A DNA stretch of 64,000 bases from JAAXVQ01 sp964604705 (GCA_964604705.1 CAZSAP010000010.1:62001-126000), one strand, 5' to 3'. Positions 44,915 through 54,435 are shown, numbered from the stretch's first letter. Notes: a model not told the origin generated them from the letters alone. Made by a program: numbers and translations.

Positions 44915-46504
44915 CTACGGATTGGCGTAGATCTGATAGTCCACATCCGGAAAAATATTGTCCAGATACTCGATGTTGGCCAACCAATCCAAATCCAGAT
45001 GGTTTTGCAAAATATCAAAATACAAGCGTGTGAACCGCTCCACGTGATCCCGGGTTCGCTTGACCGCGTACTCAACCATGGTTCCGGTCTTCATGATAAA
45101 CGCCCAATCCGAACTCTGGGCCAACAACAACTCACGCGCCGCCTGGTTCAAGGCGCGACGCTGCAAGGAACTGGGTTCTTTGAAACGATCCGCCAACTCG
45201 ACCATGCGGTCGGCGGCTTTGTGCAAATGCCGATACACCCAATCGTTGGGCTGGGCCAGCCATTGCTCGTTGTAGCCTTTGTACCCCCAAGACGAGGCCG
45301 AAGGCGTTACAACCTGGAGGGCCGGATTTTCCGCCAAATACTCCGGCGCGGTGATGGGGCGAATTTCCTTTTGATCAAAATGCATCTTACGGAACAAGAA
45401 CTCCAGGAACTGTGGGCCTTCGTACCACCAGTGCCCGTACAATTCCGCATCGTAAGGCGAAACAATGATCGGTTTTTTCTGTCCCATGATTTCGTACAAA
45501 TACTTGGCCTGTTGCTGCCGGTTGAACAAAAAGTTGCCGGCATGGCTGGCGGCGCATTCCCGGGCCTTCCAGGGATCGTACGGTTCCTTGTGATTGCCCT
45601 CACCGGTGATGCGGTAGTACTTGATCCCGGTGGGGATGCGAATCCCATCCGAGTGGATATACTTCTTGATGTAGTCAAACTCCAGGTCAAATCCAATGTC
45701 GCGGTAGAACTCACGGTAGTTAAAATCTCCCGGATACCCTTCGATGGCACTCCACACCTGTTTGGAGGACTCCACATCACGCCCAAAGGCGGCCACCCCC
45801 GAACGGGTGTACACCGGCGCGTAAATGCCGTACTTGGGACGCGGTGATCCGTAAAAAATCCCGTGCGAATCCACATAAAAAAAGCGTATCCCCTGCTCGC
45901 GCAGCAACTCATCCACGCCCGGTTCAAACCCACACTCGGCCAACCAAATGCCGCGCGGGGAGGTACCCAAAAAGCGACGGTGCGTTTGCACGCCGGCAAT
46001 AATCTGTGCGCGCTGTGCATTGCGGTTAACCATGAGCGGCAAAAACCCGTGCGTGGCGCAGCAGGTGATGATCTCCAATTTTCCCAAATCCTGGAATTTG
46101 CGGAAGGCATTGGCCAAATTGCGATGATATTTTTCTTCGAAAATCCAACGACAACGCTTGAAATGATCCCGGTACAGCATGGCGGTTCCGTTGAACTGGG
46201 GCTGCCAACGCGTACGTTCCACTTCTTTTTCGGCCAATTCGATTAACAGTTCGATGTGACTTAAGTAACGTTCCTGGAGCAAGGGATCGGCAAACATGGA
46301 CAGAAGCGTAGGCGTGAGGGTCATGGTGAAGCGGAAATTCACACCGTCTTCAATCAAGCGATCGCACATCTCAATGATGGGAATGTAGGTCTCGGTGCAG
46401 GCCTCGAAGAGCCAATCTTCTTCCAGGAATTCAGGATGCTCGGGATGCCGCACATAAGGCAAGTGGGCGTGCAGAACCATCATCAGGTAACCGTATTCCG
46501 CCAT
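44915..46504 (-). CDS. GH57 family 1,4-alpha-glucan branching enzyme-like
   Basis: This 529-aa GH57 enzyme forms alpha-1,6 branches in glycogen-type glucans. It has the N-terminal YLMMVLHAHLPYVRHPE, the nucleophile motif WLAECGFEPG (Glu about 190), the acid region SPYDAELYGHWWYEGPQF (Asp about 352), and the C-terminal helical domain. AAGGAG lies 5 nt before the ATG at 46504. It directly follows the DUF4912 gene (32 nt), a pairing found in several phyla, and precedes hrcA by 57 nt. No glgA or glgC gene is in the window. Confidence 0.9.
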   Translation of the reverse strand: MAEYGYLMMVLHAHLPYVRHPEHPEFLEEDWLFEACTETYIPIIEMCDRLIEDGVNFRFTMTLTPTLLSMFADPLLQERYLSHIELLIELAEKEVERTRWQPQFNGTAMLYRDHFKRCRWIFEEKYHRNLANAFRKFQDLGKLEIITCCATHGFLPLMVNRNAQRAQIIAGVQTHRRFLGTSPRGIWLAECGFEPGVDELLREQGIRFFYVDSHGIFYGSPRPKYGIYAPVYTRSGVAAFGRDVESSKQVWSAIEGYPGDFNYREFYRDIGFDLEFDYIKKYIHSDGIRIPTGIKYYRITGEGNHKEPYDPWKARECAASHAGNFLFNRQQQAKYLYEIMGQKKPIIVSPYDAELYGHWWYEGPQFLEFLFRKMHFDQKEIRPITAPEYLAENPALQVVTPSASSWGYKGYNEQWLAQPNDWVYRHLHKAADRMVELADRFKEPSSLQRRALNQAARELLLAQSSDWAFIMKTGTMVEYAVKRTRDHVERFTRLYFDILQNHLDLDWLANIEYLDNIFPDVDYQIYANP

Positions 46505-46536
46505 AAACACTCCTTAAGCGTCGTTAGGGTTATTAG

Positions 46537-47574
46537 TTATTCCGTACGTTTCTCAACGATAGGTGTGATCTGGCGTTCGTGCACTCCGCTGGAACTGACC
46601 GCTTTCACCGGGATGACTTGTTTTCCATCGGGCAAAGAATACCGTACCGAGAATGTCCCGTCGGCATTTAAGCGCAGCGGTTTTCCCTGAATCGTAACCT
46701 TGGCATCCGGCTCGGTGGCGCCATAGACAATCAACTCGGTATTGACCACCAACCAAAAATCATCGGTGGTCTTGGTCACAGGACGTCCGCCGGCCGATCC
46801 CATGCTGGCCAATCCGCCGGAGGTCACATCGGCATGAACCCGTTTCAACATGTACTTAACCATGGCTTCCGAGGAACGCCCGAATTCATCGGCCCCGGCC
46901 GCCTTGTAAAGGCGATCAAAGGTTTCATCCACCACCATCCACTCCTCATCGATAATCGAGGAAATGGCATCGCGCGGTGTGGTCACCACATTGGAACGGG
47001 CCAGCACTTCAAACTGCCCGTTCGGATGCAAAAGCCCGAGATCCACACAATACGCATGATCCGAGGCCCACACATTGATGTACCAGTTGCTGGCTTCTTC
47101 GCCAATCTGAATGTCCATGAAGCGATTGGCATTGGACCCGTTAAAATCCACTCCGGTCACATCGTAGACGCGCAGGATGAGTTTAACCTGTCCATCGGAG
47201 AGCTTGGTGATGACATTGGCCTGTTTTTCGGTGGTTAGGTCCCAATACGCAAAACACCAATACGGGTCGCGAATCATTAGGACAATCCGATTTTCACTGT
47301 ACCGATCTTGCCAATATCCCGGTTGGGGCATAGGCGCTGTGGCCACGGTTGCGGATGGAGGTGTCGCTGCTTTAGCCTCAGCCGTTTTCAACGCCTCGGC
47401 TATGGCTTGCTCCTGTTCCGGGTCCTGGGAAATATTCACCTTAGCCGTTTTCTTGGTAACGGTTTTCTTTACCGTTGTCGCCTTTTTAGCCACGCTCTTT
47501 TTTTCCACAACTTTCACCGTGGCTTTCTTGGCAACTTTTTTAACGGCTTTTTTCTCAGTAGGCTTCTTTTCCAT
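46537..47574 (-). CDS. DUF4912 protein with Lys-rich N-terminal tail
   Basis: This 345-aa protein starts with about 45 residues of Lys/Ala/Thr/Val repeats (AVKKVAKKATVKVVEKKSVA). A spacer follows, then the DUF4912 domain with RIVLMIRDPYWCFAYWDLT, FMDIQIGEEASNWYINVW and LARSNVVTTPR. The C-terminal region is a beta domain (PDAKVTIQGKPLRLNADGT). DUF4912 proteins commonly pair with GH57 genes, as here. The domain is thought to be carbohydrate-binding-like, but its function is not established. The tail resembles the micro-protein at 3093-3161 and is probably nucleic-acid- or surface-binding. GGAGGAGG precedes the ATG at 47574. Confidence 0.85.
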   Translation of the reverse strand: MEKKPTEKKAVKKVAKKATVKVVEKKSVAKKATTVKKTVTKKTAKVNISQDPEQEQAIAEALKTAEAKAATPPSATVATAPMPQPGYWQDRYSENRIVLMIRDPYWCFAYWDLTTEKQANVITKLSDGQVKLILRVYDVTGVDFNGSNANRFMDIQIGEEASNWYINVWASDHAYCVDLGLLHPNGQFEVLARSNVVTTPRDAISSIIDEEWMVVDETFDRLYKAAGADEFGRSSEAMVKYMLKRVHADVTSGGLASMGSAGGRPVTKTTDDFWLVVNTELIVYGATEPDAKVTIQGKPLRLNADGTFSVRYSLPDGKQVIPVKAVSSSGVHERQITPIVEKRTE

Positions 47575-47657
47575 GGAGACGCCTCCTCCCACGACCGGTT
47601 CAGCAGGGGAATGGTTATTTTAATTCAATAACGGCAAATCAGAGAAAATCTTTAATT

Positions 47658-47930
47658 TTACTGAATAATTTCCTTCAACTCTTTGCCCGGACGAAATTTG
47701 GGCGCACGCTTGGCCGGAACCTGAACCGACTCTCCGGTTTTGGGATTGCGTGCCAAACGAGCTTTCTTTTCTTTCACCACAAATGTTCCCAAGCCTGCCA
47801 CCGAAACTTTCTTACCATCCTTCAACGCGTTCTGAATGGTGGAAATAAGTTTATCCAACATTTTTTCGATTTCACGTTTGGGCAGACCTAAGCCTTCGGC
47901 AACTTTATCGATCAATTCTACCTTGGTCAT
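47658..47930 (-). CDS. HU family DNA-binding protein
   Basis: This 90-aa nucleoid protein bends DNA as a dimer. It has the two N-terminal helices (KVELIDKVAEGLGLPKREIE), the GLGTFVVKEKKARLARNPKT signature with the DNA-contacting arm, and the KFRPGKELKEIIQ C-terminus. The length is standard. A strong AAGGAGG ribosome site and a TTGACG-N18-TACGTT promoter lie upstream, fitting high expression. IHF cannot be excluded from sequence, but HU is more likely. Confidence 0.93.
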   Translation of the reverse strand: MTKVELIDKVAEGLGLPKREIEKMLDKLISTIQNALKDGKKVSVAGLGTFVVKEKKARLARNPKTGESVQVPAKRAPKFRPGKELKEIIQ

Positions 47931-47969
47931 TCCAGGCCTCCTTCGAAATGAAACTTACATTTTTTTTGT

Positions 47970-47999
47970 AACGTACCATAGATCAATTCAAGGCGTCAA
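47970..47999 (-). promoter_or_regulatory. Candidate promoter of the HU gene
   Basis: On the minus strand TTGACG (47994-47999), 18 nt, then TACGTT (47970-47975) lies 40 nt before the HU start codon. The -35 is near-consensus and the -10 weak. Confidence 0.5.
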
Positions 48000-48047
48000 G
48001 ATGAAATTCAAAAAAAACACTTGAAACCAAATGCTTTCCTTGCATTT

Positions 48048-49175
48048 TCAGACCAATGCGCGGAAGACTCGGTTGGAAAGCAGCATGCCTTTTGATGTCA
48101 AACGCAACCACGAACCCGCAATTTCCAACAATCCCTCTTGCAAAAAAGGTTTGATGATTTCCGCAAATTTATTCCAAGCATCTGCGCCAAAACGCTGCAT
48201 CCAGGCCTCAATATTCACACCTTCGGTCAAACGCAGACCCAACATGAGCGACTCCGCCAACCGTGAATGCCCCTCCATGGTCTCTGAGCCTGCTTGCGCG
48301 GAATGCCCTTTTTCCCACGCCGCACAATAGGCCTCCGGTTCGTCTGTATTCCAATAACGCGTCCCTTGCTCAAATGAGTGTGCGGCCGCCCCAAAACCCA
48401 AATACGTTTCAAATTCCCAGTAGATTCGGTTGTGACGACAATTCCTGCCTGCTCTAGAAAAATTCGAAAGTTCGTATTGAGCATAACCGTTTGTATGTAA
48501 ATAGCGTTGCGCAAGCTCGTACATATCCGCCGCCAAATCTTCATCCGGTTGGCTTAGTTGACCGAGCTCAACCCGACGGGCCAAAGGTGTTCCCGGCTCG
48601 AGAGTGAGGCAATAAAGCGATATATGTTCCGGGGCCCAGGATACCAAGGTCTGCAAATCCGCTTCCCATTCCGACAACGTTTGCTGTGGCAAGCCATACA
48701 TAAGATCGCAAGAAATATTCTCAAATCCCGCAGAGCGTGCCTCGTGCATCAACGTCTGGGCATCCACTACCATGTGCACGCGTCCAAGAAGTTTTAAATT
48801 TTCCGGACGCGTGCTTTGTACGCCGATCGAAAGTCGATTAATGCCTATGCTACGCCAGGCCTTTATAGCCTCCGCTTGAGCTGTGGCCGGGTTGACTTCG
48901 AGCGTGATTTCTGGGTTGGGCGAGAGTTGAATCTTTCGCGATAAGGTGGATAGAATTTGCTGCAGTTGCGCGGGTGCAAACAACGAGGGCGTCCCACCGC
49001 CAAAATACACGGTATCGGCCGAACCGCTGGCGCGCGCTTCGATCTCACACAGCAAGGCTTGGGTGTAACGCTCCAGCCAACGAACATCGGTTAAGGGTAC
49101 GGAAGCAAAATCGCAGTAGGCACATTTGGCCAAGCAGAAAGGCAGATGGATGTAGATCCCCCGCCGCATCGGCAT
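48048..49175 (-). CDS. hemW: Radical SAM protein HemW-like
   Basis: This 375-aa radical SAM protein has the iron-sulfur motif CLAKCAYCDF (CxxxCxxC), the GGGTPSLF motif, and SIGVQSTRPENLKLLGRVH. The C-terminal HemW region (YWEFETYLGFGAAAHSFEQG) is present. HemW acts as a heme chaperone rather than a coproporphyrinogen oxidase; the short N-terminus of the HemN type is absent here. The position beside lepB and lepA is a common arrangement. The start (ATG at 49175 or two codons later) follows the upstream stop by 2 nt, with no strong ribosome site. Confidence 0.9.
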   Translation of the reverse strand: MPMRRGIYIHLPFCLAKCAYCDFASVPLTDVRWLERYTQALLCEIEARASGSADTVYFGGGTPSLFAPAQLQQILSTLSRKIQLSPNPEITLEVNPATAQAEAIKAWRSIGINRLSIGVQSTRPENLKLLGRVHMVVDAQTLMHEARSAGFENISCDLMYGLPQQTLSEWEADLQTLVSWAPEHISLYCLTLEPGTPLARRVELGQLSQPDEDLAADMYELAQRYLHTNGYAQYELSNFSRAGRNCRHNRIYWEFETYLGFGAAAHSFEQGTRYWNTDEPEAYCAAWEKGHSAQAGSETMEGHSRLAESLMLGLRLTEGVNIEAWMQRFGADAWNKFAEIIKPFLQEGLLEIAGSWLRLTSKGMLLSNRVFRALV

Positions 49176-49177
49176 GA

Positions 49178-49861
49178 CTAACGTATGCCCCGCCAGCGGT
49201 CAATGGGCCAGTACACAATCCAAGCTTTGCCTTTGATCATCTTCCGCGGCAAGAAACCCCAAAAACGAGAATCCTTGGAAAAATCCCGGTTATCCCCCAT
49301 CATGAAAAAGGAATCGGCCGGAACGGTGACCGGACCGTAAAAATCCCGCGCACTTCCCACCTCGGGAGGCAACACTTGCAAATCACGGTGCACGGTGTAC
49401 GGTTCATTCTGGATTTGTCCATTCAGCCAAAGCTGTTTTTCGCGCACTTCAACAATATCACCCGGAACTCCCACGCATCGCTTAATGAAATCTTTGCTCG
49501 GATCCTCAGGATAGCGGAACACAATAATATCCCCACGCTGAGGATCGCGCACGGTCAGTATGCGTTTATCGGTAAAGGGAATCTGGGTGCCGTATAAAAA
49601 TTTATTGACCAGCAGGTGATCCCCGATGAGCAGGGTATTTTCCATGGAGCCCGAAGGGATCTTAAACGCCTGCACCGCAAAGGTGCGAATCACCAGGGCC
49701 ATCAAAATGGCCACCATGCCGGAATCCACGTACTCCAAGATGATGTTGTTTTTCGCCACCTTCAAAACATAGCGCAACACCACTTCGGCCAAGACCAACC
49801 CGATCATCAGTCCGTAAAATATAATTTCCGTCATTTCCGCGGCTTTCAACCATGTCCACAT
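49178..49861 (-). CDS. lepB: Signal peptidase I (copy 1 of tandem pair)
   Basis: This 227-aa inner-membrane serine protease cleaves type I signal peptides. It has an N-terminal helix (IIFYGLMIGLVLAEVVL) and a second hydrophobic helix. The catalytic Ser is in IPSGSMENTLLIGDHL (box B), the Lys in FIKRCVGVPGD (box D), and box E is MGDNRDFSKDSRFWG. GGAGAACGG precedes the ATG. It is a tandem duplicate of the gene at 49937-50620, with the same length and intact catalytic residues. Confidence 0.95.
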   Translation of the reverse strand: MWTWLKAAEMTEIIFYGLMIGLVLAEVVLRYVLKVAKNNIILEYVDSGMVAILMALVIRTFAVQAFKIPSGSMENTLLIGDHLLVNKFLYGTQIPFTDKRILTVRDPQRGDIIVFRYPEDPSKDFIKRCVGVPGDIVEVREKQLWLNGQIQNEPYTVHRDLQVLPPEVGSARDFYGPVTVPADSFFMMGDNRDFSKDSRFWGFLPRKMIKGKAWIVYWPIDRWRGIR

Positions 49862-49936
49862 ATCCGTTCTCCATCTTGAAGGATAAACCTCACCGAGCCT
49901 GTTGCTTGAAGGACCTTACAACGGTCGGTCCAGCCG

Positions 49937-50620
49937 TTAACGTATCACTTTCCAGCGCGGGACAGGCCAATACACAATCCAAGCCTTGCCCAAGAGTTTT
50001 CCGCGCGGGACACAGCCCCAGAAGCGCGAGTCGTAGGAGAAATCGCGGTTGTCCCCCATCATGAAAAAGGAATCGGCCGGAACCGTAAACGGCCCAAAGT
50101 TATCCCGCGGCGCCAACAGGCCCGGGATCACCCGCAGGTCACGGTTAATCGCATACGGTTCAATGGAGGGTTTTCCGTTTACATACAACTGCTTGTTGCG
50201 CACCTCGAGCACATCGCCCGGCAGTCCGATGCACCGTTTGATGAAAATATCCTTGGGCGGAGGGAACCCTGATTTAAACACAATCACATCCCCGCGCTGA
50301 GGGGTGTAAAAAGGCAAGACCCGTTTCTCCGTGAACGGAATCTTCGTGCCGTAGGCAAACTTGGAAACCAACAAGTGATCCCCAATGCGCAGCGTATTGA
50401 GCATGGACTCGGATGGAACTTCAAATGCCTGCACCAAAAAGGTTCGAATCACGAGGGCCAAAACAATGGCCACAAAGCCCGAGTCCACATACTCGCGTAT
50501 CTTGTTCTCCTTTTTCAACTTCAAAACCCAGAGTACCAGGATTTCACCCAATGTTAAAAAGACCAAGAGTCCGTAAAAAATCAAATCCGCCATTTGCATG
50601 CTCTTCATCCACTCAATCAT
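49937..50620 (-). CDS. lepB: Signal peptidase I (copy 2 of tandem pair)
   Basis: This is a second 227-aa signal peptidase I with all motifs: VPSESMLNTLRIGDHLL (Ser), FIKRCIGLPGD (Lys), MGDNRDFSYDSRFWG. It lies 75 nt from the first copy and 41 nt after lepA. The residue after the PS pair differs (E here, G in copy 1), and the N-terminal helices diverge. The two copies may therefore have different substrate preferences, for example bulk secretion and the large repeat proteins in this window. That last point is inference. Confidence 0.95.
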   Translation of the reverse strand: MIEWMKSMQMADLIFYGLLVFLTLGEILVLWVLKLKKENKIREYVDSGFVAIVLALVIRTFLVQAFEVPSESMLNTLRIGDHLLVSKFAYGTKIPFTEKRVLPFYTPQRGDVIVFKSGFPPPKDIFIKRCIGLPGDVLEVRNKQLYVNGKPSIEPYAINRDLRVIPGLLAPRDNFGPFTVPADSFFMMGDNRDFSYDSRFWGCVPRGKLLGKAWIVYWPVPRWKVIR

Positions 50621-50661
50621 ACGCCATTCCTCTCATCCCCGTCATCCCGGGGCAGCACAGG

Positions 50662-52461
50662 CTATTTGTCAATCTGCAATACAGCCAAGAACGCTTCCTG
50701 TGGAATTTCCACATTGCCGACATGTTTCATGCGCTTCTTACCTTCTTTTTGTTTCTCCAGCAACTTACGCTTACGCGAGATATCGCCGCCGTAACACTTG
50801 GCCAAGACGTCCTTGCGCAAGGCGCGTACGGTTTCACGGGCAATCACCCGTGCGCCAATCGCGGCCTGAATGGGAATCTCAAATTGCTGGCGGGGAATGA
50901 TGCTCTTGAGTTTTTCCGCCAGCGAACGCCCCCGGGTCTCGGCAAAATCCAGATGGGCGATAAACGAGAGCGCATCCACGGGTTCGGCATTGACCAGAAT
51001 GTCGACCTTCACCAACTTCTCGCGCCGATAGCCGTCCAACTCATAGTCCAAGCTGGCGTACCCGCGCGTGCGTGACTTGAGCTGATCAAAAAAGTCCAGG
51101 ATCACTTCCACCAACGGCAAATGATAGGTCAGCTTGACGCGGGTGACGTCCAAATACTCCGTGTTTAAATACTGCCCACGCCGTTCCTGGGCCAACTGCA
51201 TGACCGCTCCGACATAATCGTTCGGCACCAAAATGGTCACCATCATGTATGGTTCTTCAATGTACTCCACTTCCGATAAATGCGGAAGCTTGACCGGGTT
51301 ATCGATCTCGATCATCTCACCGCTGGTTTTATGTACCCGAAAAATTACCGAAGGTGCCGTGGCAATCAACTCCAAGTTGTACTCGCGTTCCAAGCGTTCC
51401 TGAATGATCTCCATGTGCAAAAGACCCAGGAACCCGCAGCGGAACCCAAACCCCAAGGCTGCGGAATTTTCCGGTGAAAAGCTCAGCGAGGCATCGTTGA
51501 GTTTTAATTTTTCCAAAGCATCGCGCAAGGCGTTGAACTCACCGGCCTCTATGGGAAAGAGGCCGCAAAACACCATGGGCTTTACTTCCTTGAAACCAGG
51601 CAAAGCTTCCGCCGTCGGACGCAAGTCATCGGTTACGGTATCGCCAACCTTAACATCGGCAATGGTTTTAATGCCGGCAATGATGTACCCAACCTCCCCG
51701 GCCGAGAGCTGGTCCACCGGCATCGCCTGGGGTGTGAAAAAGCCGACTTCATCGACTTCGTACGCCGTGGCCGTGGCCATCATGCGGATATGCATACCTT
51801 TGCGAATGGTCCCTTCCTCCACACGGATGTACGCAATGACTCCGCGGTACACGTCAAAATGCGAGTCAAACACCAAGGCCTTCAGCGGGGCATTCTCATC
51901 CCCACCCGGAGCCGGAATCTCTTTGACAATGGCTTCCAGGATTAAATCCACGCCCACGCCGGTTTTCGCCGAACACGAAATGGCCGCATCGGCCGGAATG
52001 GCCAGCGCCTCTTCGATCTGATGCTTCACTTCTTCCGGGCGTGCCGAGGGAAGATCGACTTTATTCAGCACGGGGATAATGTGCAGGTTGTGCTGGATCG
52101 CCTGTTCGGCATTGGAGAGGGTCTGAGCCTCCACGCCTTGCACCACATCCACTACCAGCAAAGCGCCTTCGCAGGCAGAGAGTGAACGGCTTACTTCGTA
52201 ATTGAAATCCACATGCCCGGGGGTATCAATCAGGTTGAACTGATAGGTCTGTCCGTCCGGGGAGTGATACATCAGGCGCACCGCCTTGGCCTTGATGGTA
52301 ATCCCGCGTTCGCGCTCCAAATCCATGTCATCCAAAAGCTGCTCACGCATCTCCCGCTTGGATACGGTCTGGGTATATTCCATCAGACGGTCCGCCAAGG
52401 TGGACTTGCCATGGTCAATGTGCGCGATAATGCTGAAATTGCGAATATTCGGATTGCTCAT
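50662..52461 (-). CDS. lepA: Elongation factor 4 (LepA)
   Basis: LepA is a ribosome-associated GTPase. The 599-aa protein has the G1 motif IIAHIDHGKSTLADRLME, G3 DTPGHVDF, G4 NKVD, EF-G-like domains III and V, and the C-terminal domain with KSTTRG-type positions (KSRTRGYASLDYEL, AKCYGGDISRKRKLLEKQKEG). The start at 52461 gives the standard length; the frame extends further upstream without support. It begins 2 nt after the secreted-protein stop and has no clear Shine-Dalgarno, so translation is probably coupled. Confidence 0.97.
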   Translation of the reverse strand: MSNPNIRNFSIIAHIDHGKSTLADRLMEYTQTVSKREMREQLLDDMDLERERGITIKAKAVRLMYHSPDGQTYQFNLIDTPGHVDFNYEVSRSLSACEGALLVVDVVQGVEAQTLSNAEQAIQHNLHIIPVLNKVDLPSARPEEVKHQIEEALAIPADAAISCSAKTGVGVDLILEAIVKEIPAPGGDENAPLKALVFDSHFDVYRGVIAYIRVEEGTIRKGMHIRMMATATAYEVDEVGFFTPQAMPVDQLSAGEVGYIIAGIKTIADVKVGDTVTDDLRPTAEALPGFKEVKPMVFCGLFPIEAGEFNALRDALEKLKLNDASLSFSPENSAALGFGFRCGFLGLLHMEIIQERLEREYNLELIATAPSVIFRVHKTSGEMIEIDNPVKLPHLSEVEYIEEPYMMVTILVPNDYVGAVMQLAQERRGQYLNTEYLDVTRVKLTYHLPLVEVILDFFDQLKSRTRGYASLDYELDGYRREKLVKVDILVNAEPVDALSFIAHLDFAETRGRSLAEKLKSIIPRQQFEIPIQAAIGARVIARETVRALRKDVLAKCYGGDISRKRKLLEKQKEGKKRMKHVGNVEIPQEAFLAVLQIDK

Positions 52462-52463
52462 AA

Positions 52464-54392
52464 TTAATGGGTTGCAGCCGGGGTCGTGCTTTGCGCATTG
52501 GGTGTATTGCCCGACGAAGCCTCCTGGATTTTTTCTACCACCGGTAGATAGATGAACTTCACAAACGCATCGCGCGGTGCATCTTGGGCACACTTAACCT
52601 TCACCGCAATCATTTGCTGCGACCCGTTCTTGGCAAACACTTGATCGGTACGGCACTTGAGCGTTACGGAACGCGAGCCTCCGGCCGGGATGGTGCCGAT
52701 GGCCTTGCTCCCGCTCTCGAGAATGTCCAAGCGCGGCACGGGCATCATTTCCACGGACACCGCCGTAATGGAATTCCCTTGGTTGTTGGTCACTTCCACC
52801 CGAATGTCGGCCGGTTGGTTTACCACCAATTGCTTCGGGCCCGTGAGCTTGACGCTGTAGGAAATACGCCCGACCTGCGACCGCATTTCCGAAAACGTAG
52901 CCGCCCCGCTTAACACCCATTCCATGGTGCCGAAGGGACCCTTGGCGCCGTAATGCGCCCGGGCCACATCGTGCCAAAAGAGACCAAAGCTCTCACACAA
53001 AGGCGCCATATCCTTCAAGGCCGCCATCTGCCGGTCGAAATGTTCCTGCGTGGTCGGAGGATTCAACGTCTTCCCCAAGAGATTATGATCCACACATTCG
53101 CCCACCACCAGCGTCAACTTGCTGTTTTTCAAATAGGTTACCCAATCCTTAATCATGTTGGGATAGCTTTCCTTGGGCAAGGAATAGAACATGGGTGAAT
53201 TAAACGTAATGCCCGCATCGCGCATCATGCCCACGTCCTGTCCATGTTCATGCCCGGTGACCCAACCCAGCGAAAACACCCATACCGGCTTGGTGGGTTT
53301 GACCTCGGCCATGACGCGCGTGACCAACATGGCCACTTTATGCGCCCGCCACCACTCGAAACGCTCGCGCGCAGTCCGGCTACGTGTCACCTCGATCAGA
53401 CGAGCCATATACAAGCTTTTATCCTTATCTGAAAGTGAGGACCAATTATCCGGTGCTGGAACGGACATGTCGCGAATGAATTCTTCGGCAAATTCGTACC
53501 CACCGAAATCCGTACGCATGTAATCCAGCCCCATAAAATCAATCTCCGGTGACGCTTCAAACTCTTTCAGCAAACCAATGATGTCCTGTACACGTTTTTC
53601 ACAGCCCAAGGACACATAGTGCAAATTGCGCAACGTGTCCGTTTTCTTATCGTAGCCCGTGGTAAATTCATACCCCGTGGCTTCCACATTCTTCCCAATA
53701 ACCACAAACGCCGTGATCCAGGCGCCGTATTTCAGATTATTTTCATGGGCATAAGCACCTACCTTTTTAGCAAACGCCAACGAACCTTCGGGCCAGGGGA
53801 AATGCTGTTTGCGAAACGTACCCCAAACCTGCGTCTGGCCAATGCATTCCCAGAAGGCATCCGCGCCCATGAACTCGGCCCAACGGATCATGTTCTTCCA
53901 GGACTTGGGTTCTTCAGGTGTAAACCCAGGTGTCGCCGACGGGCCTTGCTTGCCGCCTTCATCGGTCACGACCGCAAATCCCTTGGGCAGGTCAAACGGT
54001 TCCTTGCCCTGGACCGTGAAATTCGCCTTACTTGTTTCCGTGGTTCCATCGGCCTGCAAGACCGCCACTTGAACCTGGTACTTGCCTAAGACAGGATTGA
54101 ACGGAATGGGCCAAACACCCTTCCAATTTCCGGCCCCATCTTTTTTCAGAGTAATTTTCTTAAGATTGCCCACCGAGACAATCTGCTGTTTGTTCTGCCA
54201 AAAGGTTGCTTCCAGATGCGCCGGATAGGCACTGGCCGTCTCGCTTTGTCCCAAACTGGCCACCACATCCACCAACTCGTATCGCCAATACGCATCTTTG
54301 CCTGTGTTTAACTCCAGTGCCCAAACCGGCAGCACCGCCGTCCACATTCCCACCACGACACCCAACATCCAGACTGCTTTTTTCAATGCCAC
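52464..54392 (-). CDS. Secreted glycosidase-like protein, unknown specificity
   Basis: This 642-aa protein has a signal peptide (about 1-26, ending VWA). An Ig-like domain follows (to about 135), then a large domain of probable TIM-barrel fold. The latter is suggested by IDFMGLDYMRTDFGGYEF, KPVWVFSLGWVTGHEHGQD and TLVVGECVDHNLLG. A CARDB-like beta domain follows (QLVVNQPADIRVEVTNNQGN), then a Ser/Thr/Ala tail. Acidic residues at strand ends suggest a glycoside hydrolase, but I cannot assign a family. The start is GTG at 54392, or a TTG two codons later with better Shine-Dalgarno spacing. It lies 2 nt before lepA, so it is co-transcribed with a translation factor. Confidence 0.7.
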   Translation of the reverse strand: MALKKAVWMLGVVVGMWTAVLPVWALELNTGKDAYWRYELVDVVASLGQSETASAYPAHLEATFWQNKQQIVSVGNLKKITLKKDGAGNWKGVWPIPFNPVLGKYQVQVAVLQADGTTETSKANFTVQGKEPFDLPKGFAVVTDEGGKQGPSATPGFTPEEPKSWKNMIRWAEFMGADAFWECIGQTQVWGTFRKQHFPWPEGSLAFAKKVGAYAHENNLKYGAWITAFVVIGKNVEATGYEFTTGYDKKTDTLRNLHYVSLGCEKRVQDIIGLLKEFEASPEIDFMGLDYMRTDFGGYEFAEEFIRDMSVPAPDNWSSLSDKDKSLYMARLIEVTRSRTARERFEWWRAHKVAMLVTRVMAEVKPTKPVWVFSLGWVTGHEHGQDVGMMRDAGITFNSPMFYSLPKESYPNMIKDWVTYLKNSKLTLVVGECVDHNLLGKTLNPPTTQEHFDRQMAALKDMAPLCESFGLFWHDVARAHYGAKGPFGTMEWVLSGAATFSEMRSQVGRISYSVKLTGPKQLVVNQPADIRVEVTNNQGNSITAVSVEMMPVPRLDILESGSKAIGTIPAGGSRSVTLKCRTDQVFAKNGSQQMIAVKVKCAQDAPRDAFVKFIYLPVVEKIQEASSGNTPNAQSTTPAATH

Positions 54393-54435
54393 TTCCCCCT
54401 CAGGAAAATATCTTGGGTCTGCGCCCAGCCAACCA

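Noticed and set aside
48001..48047. Terminator for hemW (AAATGC...GCATTT with a later T8 run)
   Set aside because: The stem is only 6 bp and the T-run is 11 nt away from it.
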